DNA of 12,474 nt. Origin: Anaerolineaceae bacterium (GTDB taxonomy: Bacteria; Chloroflexota; Anaerolineae; Anaerolineales; Anaerolineaceae). A model generated the notes under the pieces. It was not told the origin of the DNA, made no database searches, and was given only the letters and a program-made list of their open reading frames with translations. The position numbers were made by a program, and so were the translations under genes. The stretch lies in NCBI GenBank assembly GCA_030620065.1, contig JAUXFJ010000020.1:1-12474 (forward strand). Reading direction: 5' to 3'. The number at the start of each line of letters is the position of its first letter. Positions within the stretch are counted from its first letter, which is position 1. This document shows, one piece after another, positions 6,146 through 12,474 of this stretch.

Positions 6146-7645
6146 TTACGAAAGGATATCTGAAATTCTGTGGAACGTTCCTTTTAATGAAGGATACAGC
6201 AAGCGATATTCCGAATACATTTTTTCATAGACCTTATTCGCGGGACCAGGTGTTACATTTTCAGTGATCTTAATTGTACTTTGGCATGCTTGCTCTACAG
6301 ATTTAAATACACCTGCGCCTGTCGCAGCCAGGAGAGCCGCGCCAAATGCTGCGCCTTGCTCAGAACTCACCGTTACAATTTCGACATTCAGAATATCCGC
6401 GATGATCTGTCGCCAGATTGAGCTTTTCACCCCGCCGCCGGTCACTCGCACCTGCGTAATTTCCTTCAATCCCACGTTCTTCATCAATTCAAAGCTGTCC
6501 CGCAATCCAAAAGCAACCCCTTCAAGCACAGCTCGCGTAAAATGCTCGAATGTATGCCGAATGGTAATACCGACAAATCCAGCGCGAGCCAGAGGGTCAG
6601 GATAAGGGGTGCGCTCTCCGGTGAGATAAGGCATGAACAGCAATCCTTCGCTGCCAGGCGGAACATCCCGTACGCCAGCAACGATCTCATCAAAACTTAA
6701 CTCTTTTTTAAATGAGTCCCTGAACCATCTTAAGCTGCCAGCAGCTGATAACATTACGCCCATCAGGTGCCATTTTCCAGGTACAGCATGGCAGAATGCG
6801 TGCAAACGCCCTTCGGGTTCAATGAAAGGGGAGTTTGTCGTGGCGAACACCACCCCTGAAGTTCCTAAGCTGATCGATACAATCCCTTCTTCAACAGCCC
6901 CGGTTCCCACAGCGGCTGCTGCCTGATCCCCCCCTCCCCCAAAAACAGGGATGCCTTCAATTAATCCAATTTCTTCCGCAGCTTTTTTCGTAAGTGTTCC
7001 TGTAACTTGTGTACCTTCAAAGGTTGGAGGGAACCATTCTGGGTTTAGATCAAGCGCCTTGATTACATCCTGCGACCAATCCCTTTGCACCAAATCAAAT
7101 AGAACAGTCCCTGCCCCTCCAGCTCTGTCCACCGCGAATTCTCCGGTTAGTTTGTAACGCAGATAGTCCTTCGGTAGTAAGACATGTTTAATGCGCGCAT
7201 AAATCTCAGGTTCTTCTTCTTTTACCCACAGGATTTTTGGCGCGGTAAAGCCTGGCAGTGCGTCATTGCCAGTAATTCGGATAAATTCATGCTTGCCGAT
7301 CGCGCTTCGAATCTCTTCACACTGTTTTTGGGTACGCTGGTCATTCCACAAAATTGAAGGCCGAATCACTTTCCCTTTCTCATCCAAAATAACCAATCCA
7401 TGCATCTGCCCTGTCAAGCCAACACCTCTAACCTGAGAAGGTTGAATGCCTGCTTTGCTGATGCTGTCTTGAACACTTTCCTTTGTGGCACGCCACCAGA
7501 GTTCAGGTTTCTGCTCACTCCACAGCGGAAATGGTGTCTCAAATGTATATTCAGACGAAGACACGCCAAGAATTTCCCCATTTTCACTAATCACAATTGC
7601 TTTAGTTGATGTGGTTGAAGTGTCAATTCCTATAAATGCACCCAT
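6146..7645 (-). CDS. xylB: Xylulokinase
   Basis: A 499-residue cytoplasmic FGGY-family kinase that phosphorylates D-xylulose with ATP to D-xylulose 5-phosphate, the entry to the pentose phosphate pathway. The N-terminal domain begins FIGIDTSTTSTKAIV with the conserved Asp at residue 8. It contains GLTGQMHGLVILD and SILWNDQRT, the xylulokinase-type substrate-site motifs. FGGGGDQAAAAVGTG carries the expected catalytic Asp at about 240. The C-terminal domain has the ATP-binding VTGGGVKSSIWRQIIADIL and EQGAAFGAALLAATG motifs. Length is normal for the family. The start is set at ATG 7643-7645, because AAGGG lies 7 bases ahead of it. The ATG two codons earlier (7649-7651) is only one base from that site. 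It follows the mutarotase-like gene by 12 bases, and its ribosome binding site overlaps that gene's stop. It is the last gene of the operon. The stop is TAA. Confidence 0.95.
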   Translation of the reverse strand: MGAFIGIDTSTTSTKAIVISENGEILGVSSSEYTFETPFPLWSEQKPELWWRATKESVQDSISKAGIQPSQVRGVGLTGQMHGLVILDEKGKVIRPSILWNDQRTQKQCEEIRSAIGKHEFIRITGNDALPGFTAPKILWVKEEEPEIYARIKHVLLPKDYLRYKLTGEFAVDRAGGAGTVLFDLVQRDWSQDVIKALDLNPEWFPPTFEGTQVTGTLTKKAAEEIGLIEGIPVFGGGGDQAAAAVGTGAVEEGIVSISLGTSGVVFATTNSPFIEPEGRLHAFCHAVPGKWHLMGVMLSAAGSLRWFRDSFKKELSFDEIVAGVRDVPPGSEGLLFMPYLTGERTPYPDPLARAGFVGITIRHTFEHFTRAVLEGVAFGLRDSFELMKNVGLKEITQVRVTGGGVKSSIWRQIIADILNVEIVTVSSEQGAAFGAALLAATGAGVFKSVEQACQSTIKITENVTPGPANKVYEKMYSEYRLLYPSLKGTFHRISDILS

Positions 7646-7657
7646 ATTCATTCCCTT

Positions 7658-8575
7658 CTACAACATTTTCCGGCAAACATCTGCCATTTCATCATTCTTC
7701 ACAAAGTCCATCATAGTTTCCTGGGTTAGATTAGCAAAGGGTGTATCAACAATTCTCCAAACTTCCCTGTGCTGTATGGTTTTACCCGGTTCTACTTGTT
7801 CCATGGGGCCTAAGGTTTCTAATTCAATAAATTTTGAGTTGCAGTAACATTCACTTGTGGCACCCTGATCGACTAATTGCTCCGATACATAATTTTCCGC
7901 GTACTTTATGAATAAAAGATTATTGTTGAAATAAGCCATCCACTTTTGCGAATTCGACATTCCAATTTTCAAAGCCTGATCGAATGGTTTTGGATCAACA
8001 AATATGAATTGGTTGCCCCAGCGAATCCTTGGGTCATTAATATCCGTATAAGGCCATAAAACAATCGAGCGGTCGGGTAGCAAGGTGTTCCCATTAATTC
8101 CTTTAATCTGTTGCGGGAGGATCGCTACCCCGCCTAATCTTAATTGAGTAATTGCCCAAGGAGCATACCTAACAGGAAGGTTTCCCCCATTATGAATAAG
8201 GTGGTCAATGACAACCACATCATCATAATCCGTAAGTCTGATCTGGATTGATTTCTGGATGCTAGTGGTTTGGTTGATTTCCTGGATAAGTTCAACAAAT
8301 CCCGAGGATTCCCGAATCCTTATTGGTTGATTATCAGGTATATAGGTAACAGAAGGATCTTCAGGCGCAATCCAAAGTCGGTGGCCTCCGTAAAAATAGA
8401 AATTCCCGTCTCCGGGATATTCTAAATAATCATTTGGGAGTTCCGCAAATAAATTTTCTCCCCCCTTATAACTGAGAGAGAGAATTCTTGGACCAACTGA
8501 TTTAGAGACCAGGAGATCAATTTGTCCTGTACTCAGTTCAACACTGTCAAGCCCAAGGAATTCTTTCCTTCTCAT
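7658..8575 (-). CDS. DUF4380-like protein, putative aldose (xylose) mutarotase
   Basis: A 305-residue protein with no signal peptide or membrane segment, so probably cytoplasmic. The pattern resembles DUF4380-type members of the galactose-mutarotase-like superfamily. Early strands carry VGPRILSLSYKGGENLFAE, FYGGHRLWIAPEDPS (H65, E72) and TYIPDN. Late strands carry CYCNSKFIELETLGPMEQVE and PGKTIQHREVW. His65 and Glu251 or Glu253 are candidate catalytic residues by analogy with GalM, but this is not proven. Between xylA and xylB, a role in interconverting alpha- and beta-xylose for the isomerase is the simplest idea. The gene sits 20 bases after xylA. ATG 8573-8575 is the only reasonable start, though the ribosome binding site is weak. 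The stop is TAG. It is not a classical GalM by motif, so the function is inferred from fold and context. Confidence 0.65.
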   Translation of the reverse strand: MRRKEFLGLDSVELSTGQIDLLVSKSVGPRILSLSYKGGENLFAELPNDYLEYPGDGNFYFYGGHRLWIAPEDPSVTYIPDNQPIRIRESSGFVELIQEINQTTSIQKSIQIRLTDYDDVVVIDHLIHNGGNLPVRYAPWAITQLRLGGVAILPQQIKGINGNTLLPDRSIVLWPYTDINDPRIRWGNQFIFVDPKPFDQALKIGMSNSQKWMAYFNNNLLFIKYAENYVSEQLVDQGATSECYCNSKFIELETLGPMEQVEPGKTIQHREVWRIVDTPFANLTQETMMDFVKNDEMADVCRKML

Positions 8576-8595
8576 ATTGGTCTTAATAATTTTTT

Positions 8596-9765
8596 CTATC
8601 GTACTCCAAGGAGAATCTCGTTTGTCAATTGGTCCAGTTTTTCGTACTTGAGCCCTTTCGCGCTGATCGCTTTACGATCAAAAGAAAAATCCTTTAGCGA
8701 TTTCATCTTTTCAGGAGTGTATTTGCCAGATACATCACCCATCGCTTTGTCATCCCGGTTGATTTCCTTTAATAGCGCCTGAATTTCCATATCAGTATTA
8801 AATTGGGTTGCTTTTTCCTTTAATATCAGATAAGTACGCATGCATCCACGAGCGAAATCTTTCACCCCTTCATAATCTTCAGTCCGATACGCATGGGCAT
8901 CGAAATGCTTGCTGCCTTGATACTCATAATCCTCCAGCAGCTTAACCAGGAAGAACGCTCGCTTGAGATTAACCGCGCCGAATCGAAAATCTTGGTCATA
9001 ACGTCCAAACGCTTGATCATTGAGATCAATATGGAATAATTTACCCACGTCGATTGCCTGAGCAACTCCATGGGAGAAGTTCAATCCCGCCATATGCTCG
9101 TGGGCAACTTCAGGATTCACCCCAACCATTTCCGGGTGATCTAGAGTCTCAATGAACGCCAACATATGCCCGGTTGTCGCGTTGTACATATCTCCTCGTG
9201 GTTCATTGGGTTTTGCTTCCAGAGCAAATTTCAGATCATATCCTTGATCAAGAACATATTCGCATAAGAAGTTCATAGCTTCGCGCGTTCGTCTGATTGA
9301 AGTTACCGGATCTTTAGCCGCGTCCGTTTCAGTACCTTCCCTCCCTCCCCAAAAAACAAATATTTCGGCACCCATCTCAACCCCCAAATCAATCGCTTTC
9401 ATGGTTTTTTGAATCGCATAATTTCTTACTTTTGCGCTGTTAGACGTATAAGCACCATCTTTGAAGATTGGATCGTAGAACAAATTGGTTGTAGCCATCG
9501 GAGCAACCAAACCAGTGTCAGCAAGTGCTTTCTTGAAATCGGCTTTGATCTTTTTTGCTTCTGACGAAGTCGCATCAATGGGAATTAGGTCATTATCATG
9601 GAAATTAACCCCATAGGCACCCACGTCAGCCAATAAATAAACAAGGTCTTGGGGTGACTTTCGTTCACGTACATCAGTCCCAAATGGATCACTTCCTGTA
9701 TTTCCAACTGTCCATAGACCAAAGGTGAATTTATGTTCAGGTTTTGGTTCGTAATTTTTTACCAT
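8596..9765 (-). CDS. xylA: Xylose isomerase, class I type
   Basis: A 389-residue TIM-barrel enzyme that converts D-xylose to D-xylulose using two divalent metal ions. The opening FTFGLWTVGNTGSDPFGTDV and the length are those of the shorter class I enzymes of Streptomyces type. All expected active-site residues are present at a constant +2 offset from Streptomyces numbering: H56 and D59 in NFHDNDLIP, E183 and K185 in ALEAKPNEPRGD, E219 and H222 in NPEVAHEHMAG, D247 in HIDLND, D257 and D259 in GRYDQDFRFG, and D289 in KHFDAH. The start is placed at ATG 9763-9765, where AAAGGG lies 6 bases upstream; an upstream in-frame ATG at 9792 would add nine atypical residues. It lies 33 bases after the repressor gene, with no visible promoter between, so it is probably co-transcribed. 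The stop is TAG. Confidence 0.97.
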   Translation of the reverse strand: MVKNYEPKPEHKFTFGLWTVGNTGSDPFGTDVRERKSPQDLVYLLADVGAYGVNFHDNDLIPIDATSSEAKKIKADFKKALADTGLVAPMATTNLFYDPIFKDGAYTSNSAKVRNYAIQKTMKAIDLGVEMGAEIFVFWGGREGTETDAAKDPVTSIRRTREAMNFLCEYVLDQGYDLKFALEAKPNEPRGDMYNATTGHMLAFIETLDHPEMVGVNPEVAHEHMAGLNFSHGVAQAIDVGKLFHIDLNDQAFGRYDQDFRFGAVNLKRAFFLVKLLEDYEYQGSKHFDAHAYRTEDYEGVKDFARGCMRTYLILKEKATQFNTDMEIQALLKEINRDDKAMGDVSGKYTPEKMKSLKDFSFDRKAISAKGLKYEKLDQLTNEILLGVR

Positions 9766-9798
9766 GATTAACCCTTTCAAAATGTATTTCAATAATAT

Positions 9799-11031
9799 TT
9801 AATAATTTGATCTGTTCTGCAAACTCGATCCATTTAAGTTATTTTCCAGGACTAAGCCAGCAACCCCCATTACACTGGAATCCTGGTCGAGCAGCGAGTT
9901 AGTGATTACCAGTTCTTCCTGGCAAAGCTGTAACGCATTCGCCTTAACCACTTTTTCAACAACTGGCTGGATAAAATCCTTTGCGTAGTTCAAAGCACCC
10001 CCAAGGATAACCATTTTCGGATCAAAGATATTCACAAGGTTAGAAACTGCAATTCCCAAATTACAACCCACATCTTCAAGCGCCGCCAACGCCACTTTAT
10101 CTTTTTTCCTGGCTGCGTCTACGACGGTATCATAATTAAATGCTTCTGAAGCATCATCGGATATTTGTAATATGGTGCTTTCTCTCCCCTCTTCAGCGAT
10201 CAATTTTTTTACACGCTTTATCACTGCTCTTGGACCTATCAGAGTTTCGTAGCAGCCGCGCTTCCCGCAGCTGCAAATTTCACCTTCTGGATCTATGGTC
10301 ATGTGCCCAACTTCTGATGCATATCCTTTATTTCCTCGTAAAAGATTTCCATCGATAATGATTCCCGACCCCAACCCGAATCCTGCAGCGATATAAATAA
10401 AATTCTCAATTCCTCGCGCGGCACCAAAATAGAATTCCCCTAAAGCCGCCGCGTTTGCATCATTTTCTATGAAAACTGGCAGATGAAATTGCTGTGTCCA
10501 GATTAACCTCTAGGGAACATCTTTCCATTTCAAGTTTGGAGCAAATTTCAACACACCATCATGGACATCTACCAAACCCGGGATCGCTAAACCGATACCC
10601 AGCGGTTGAATGCACTTCGTTTTTCCGAACACTATCGCTTCTTCAACCAAATTGAATCCTTTTTCCTGGATGGTAAGCATTCCATCCCTTGGATTTGTTT
10701 CAATTCGTTTTCGCCAGATTACATTTGCGGAAAAATCGGTGACAATCACTAAGATAAAATCCACTCCTATCTCTATGCCAACCGCAAAGCCGCCAGCAGG
10801 ATTGATTTCAAGTAGTAACCCGGGACGACCAACTTTATCCGATTGATAGGTAGTCTCTTTAACCCACCCTTCATCGATAAGATCATTGATGATCGAAGAT
10901 ATTGTGGAGCGATTCAGACCTGATATGGCGGATAAATTCGCACGAGAAAGCGGAGCACTTTGGCGCAAAATACCAATGACAACTTTATTGTTCATCCTCC
11001 TCATTAATTTTTGGTCTGCGATGTTTTTCAT
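9799..11031 (-). pseudogene. ROK-family xylose repressor, interrupted by an in-frame TAG
   Basis: The frame begins at ATG 11029-11031 (a TTG lies one codon earlier). It encodes a winged helix-turn-helix (about residues 16-76, SRANLSAISGLNRSTISSII and GRPGLLLEINP) and the first half of a ROK domain (GIEIGVDF, GIGLAIPGLVD, FAPNLKWKDVP). A TAG at 10510-10512 then stops it. The same frame continues without another stop for 236 codons with all remaining ROK motifs: LPVFIENDANAAALGE, GFGLGSGIII, EVGHMTIDPEG and the zinc-binding CSCGKRGCYE. Total length (about 410 codons) is normal for a XylR-type ROK repressor. One base change, for example TTG or TAC to TAG, explains everything. The 173-residue product would keep the DNA-binding domain but lack half the sugar-binding and dimerisation core. 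The role as xylose-responsive repressor is inferred from its position between the permease gene and xylA. Confidence 0.85.
10510..10512 (-). other. In-frame amber codon inside the repressor gene
   Basis: The codon follows WKDVP and precedes RLIWTQQFHLPVFIEND. In related ROK proteins an aliphatic residue usually follows this Val-Pro. No frameshift is involved: codons before and after are in the same frame. The genes ending at 7658, 8596 and 12270 use TAG as their normal stop, which argues against general reassignment of TAG in this genome. Confidence 0.85.
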
Positions 11032-11059
11032 CAATACCCAATTTTCATATTTTCTAAAT

Positions 11060-12235
11060 TTACCGGTTTTTCTTCATATAAACATCAACGTAAACTGCCA
11101 TAATGAGAATGATACCTTTCAGGACATACTGCCAGGCCGCCGGTACATTTAACATCTGCAACCCACTGGTTAAACTTGCCATAATCAGGGAGCCAACGAT
11201 TGCACCAAAAATCGTTCCAGCGCCGCCCATGGCAGATGTTCCACCGAGGAAGCAGCTCGCGATCGCGTCCAATTCATAACCAGAACCAGCCGCAATCGTT
11301 CCATAACCCACATAAGAAGCCAAGACAACACCGGATATACCGCATAAAAGCCCCATTAGCGCAAACACTTTAAAAACATTCTTCTGGATATTCACACCGG
11401 AAAGTCTCGCCGCTTCACGATTGCCGCCAATCGCATACGCGTAGCGCCCAACTGGCGTATTGGTGGATACGTAGGACACCACAACAGCTGTGATCGCCAA
11501 AAGAAGAACCGGTATCTGTACACCATTGTATTTATTCACTGTGTATACATAAACAGCTATCAATGCGGAGAGAAAAATTGTCTTCAAAACATCTAAAACC
11601 AGCGGGGTCACACTGAATCCATACTTCACCTTGTTACGCCTATTTTGAAACATGGCTAGGAACAAAAGAACGATTACGATCCCCGCCGCTACCCATCCAA
11701 CCGTTTGAGATAAATACCCTTGCGCGATGAATGAAAAAAGCGGCTGGTTCGCGGGAATAGTCTTGCCTTGCGTGACAACCAAAATACCGCCAGCCAAAAT
11801 CCACATACCTCCTAAAGTGACAATAAAGGAAGGGATACGGAAATATGAGATAACATATCCTTGAATCATCTCAAATATAGTGCCAACCCCGATACCGATC
11901 AGTACGGAAAGGATCGTGGTAAGGATAGGGTTGTCTGGCATGAAATCAAACCAGATATCAGCTTGAAACTTCGCAACGATTACGGATACAAAACCCGCCA
12001 GTTTTCCAACCGAAAGGTCAATATTTCCTGTCACAATAACCAACACCATCCCAACCGCAAGAAATGATGTCACAGTCATTTGGCGGAAAAGGTTTGAAAT
12101 GTTTTGCGAACCGATATATCTTCCTTCCGTTAAAAACGAGAATAAAACCCATACAAACGCCATTGCTAAAATAATGGCATATGTCTGGATATTTTCTTTA
12201 ATTTGCTTTTTCAGATATGTAATCGTGTCACCCAT
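11060..12235 (-). CDS. xylH: Xylose-type sugar ABC transporter permease
   Basis: A 391-residue integral membrane protein of the BPD_transp_2 (RbsC/XylH) family, forming the channel of a ribose/xylose-class importer. About ten hydrophobic segments are visible, starting at YAIILAMAFVWVLFSFL (19-35). Family hallmarks include SFLAVGMVLVIVTGNIDLSVG, PSFIVTLGGMWILAGGILVV and the ATPase-contact loop PVGRYAYAIGGNREAARLSG. Near the C-terminus are ASCFLGGTSAMGGAGTIFGA and GLQMLNVPAAWQYVLKGIIL. The central insert (about 200-245, QNRRNKVKYGFSVTP then another membrane helix) is typical of the longer XylH-type permeases and helps distinguish it from RbsC. ATG 12233-12235 has AGGAG 8 bases upstream. It follows the ATPase gene by 34 bases and precedes the repressor gene by about 28 bases. 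The stop is TAA. Substrate assignment as xylose rests on the neighbouring xylA and xylB. Confidence 0.92.
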   Translation of the reverse strand: MGDTITYLKKQIKENIQTYAIILAMAFVWVLFSFLTEGRYIGSQNISNLFRQMTVTSFLAVGMVLVIVTGNIDLSVGKLAGFVSVIVAKFQADIWFDFMPDNPILTTILSVLIGIGVGTIFEMIQGYVISYFRIPSFIVTLGGMWILAGGILVVTQGKTIPANQPLFSFIAQGYLSQTVGWVAAGIVIVLLFLAMFQNRRNKVKYGFSVTPLVLDVLKTIFLSALIAVYVYTVNKYNGVQIPVLLLAITAVVVSYVSTNTPVGRYAYAIGGNREAARLSGVNIQKNVFKVFALMGLLCGISGVVLASYVGYGTIAAGSGYELDAIASCFLGGTSAMGGAGTIFGAIVGSLIMASLTSGLQMLNVPAAWQYVLKGIILIMAVYVDVYMKKNR

Positions 12236-12269
12236 ATAAATTTCTCCTCATTTTTAATTCGTAAAATTA

Positions 12270-12474
12270 CTAGGCTATACGTGTGCATAGTGCCATGATC
12301 TTTTCTTGATCAATCTCTGATTTTTCGAGTGTACCCATTGATCTTCCTTCGGACATGACCATGATGCGATCGCTCATGCCAATGACCTCTTCCAATTCGC
12401 TTGAAATCATAATGATCGCAATACCGCTTTTGGCAAGTTCATTCATTAATTTGTAAATCTCATATTTAGTCCCA
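12270..12474 (-). CDS. xylG: Sugar ABC transporter ATP-binding protein, C-terminal end (partial)
   Basis: Only the last 67 residues are inside the window; the rest lies beyond base 12474. The fragment begins GTKYEIYKLMNELAKSGIAI and continues IIMISSELEEVIGMSDRIMV, then MSEGRSMGTLEKSEI and the tail MALCTRIA. This matches the end of the second nucleotide-binding domain of XylG/RbsA/MglA-type double ATPases: the region after the Walker B motif, including SSELEEV and the H-loop region, where Ser rather than His is usual in this family. It supplies ATP hydrolysis for the adjacent permease at the inner membrane face. It ends in TAG at 12270-12272. Confidence 0.88.
   Translation of the reverse strand, partial: GTKYEIYKLMNELAKSGIAIIMISSELEEVIGMSDRIMVMSEGRSMGTLEKSEIDQEKIMALCTRIA

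Noticed and set aside
5940..6230. Plus-strand 96-codon frame running into the end of xylB
   Set aside because: It begins with TTG, has no ribosome binding site, reads as AT-rich low-information hydrophobic sequence and is antisense to the well-supported xylB 3' end.
9799..10374. A separate 191-residue ROK gene starting at 10374
   Set aside because: The start there is an internal TTG inside the conserved GFGLGSG motif. The frame is open upstream to the TAG at 10510, so this is the second half of the interrupted repressor and not an independent gene.

Overview
The window looks like a chromosomal segment from a heterotrophic, plant-polysaccharide-using bacterium. The best guess is Chloroflexota (Anaerolineae-like). 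This is inferred from the gene style: secreted lipoproteins with a right-handed beta-helix of the STLRQAL type followed by an NCIIEIFSD-type beta module, an actinobacterial/Chloroflexi-type class I xylose isomerase, and an AfuA-like binding protein beside a two-component pair. No rRNA, tRNA, CRISPR array or transposase was found, so the taxonomy is only moderately supported.

Left region (1-2607, all minus strand): a membrane histidine kinase gene (1351-2607) overlaps an OmpR/PhoB-family response regulator gene (669-1370). It is followed by the 5' part of a lipoprotein ABC-transporter substrate-binding protein gene (1-550) that runs off the window. Between the regulator and transporter genes are four degenerate 11-bp-period repeats with a GTAACC-like core, just upstream of an extended -10. 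This is the expected geometry for a PhoB-type regulator activating the transporter gene.

Middle region (2608-6145): a single plus-strand gene (3087-5528) encodes an 813-residue lipoprotein that joins a beta-helix domain to a clan GH-A-like glycoside hydrolase barrel. It has its own upstream regulatory-looking DNA (a 14-bp palindrome, a TATAAT box and a 9-bp inverted repeat next to the ribosome binding site). The first ~60 bases of the kinase gene plus 30 bases of its leader are repeated almost perfectly on the far side of this gene (2545-2637 and 5633-5725, 91 of 93 positions identical). The hydrolase gene therefore sits between direct repeats. About 400 bases of apparently non-coding DNA follow.

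Right region (6146-12474, all minus strand): a D-xylose uptake and catabolism operon, read from right to left. It holds the end of the sugar ABC ATPase gene (xylG-like), the permease gene (xylH-like), a ROK-family xylose repressor gene (xylR-like), xylose isomerase (xylA), a DUF4380-like putative aldose mutarotase, and xylulokinase (xylB). Gaps are 12-34 bases, so these are probably co-transcribed from a promoter outside the window. An AT-rich hairpin just after xylB may end the transcript. The products would import xylose, interconvert its anomers, isomerise it to xylulose and phosphorylate it to xylulose 5-phosphate.

The most striking anomaly is that the ROK repressor gene is interrupted by one in-frame TAG. 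The reading frame and all ROK motifs continue intact after it. TAG is used as the ordinary stop by three neighbouring genes, so a recent nonsense mutation or a sequence error is likelier than recoding. No clearly new biological system is evident; the items most worth checking are the 11-bp repeat array, the repeat-flanked hydrolase, the interrupted repressor and the unusual mutarotase.
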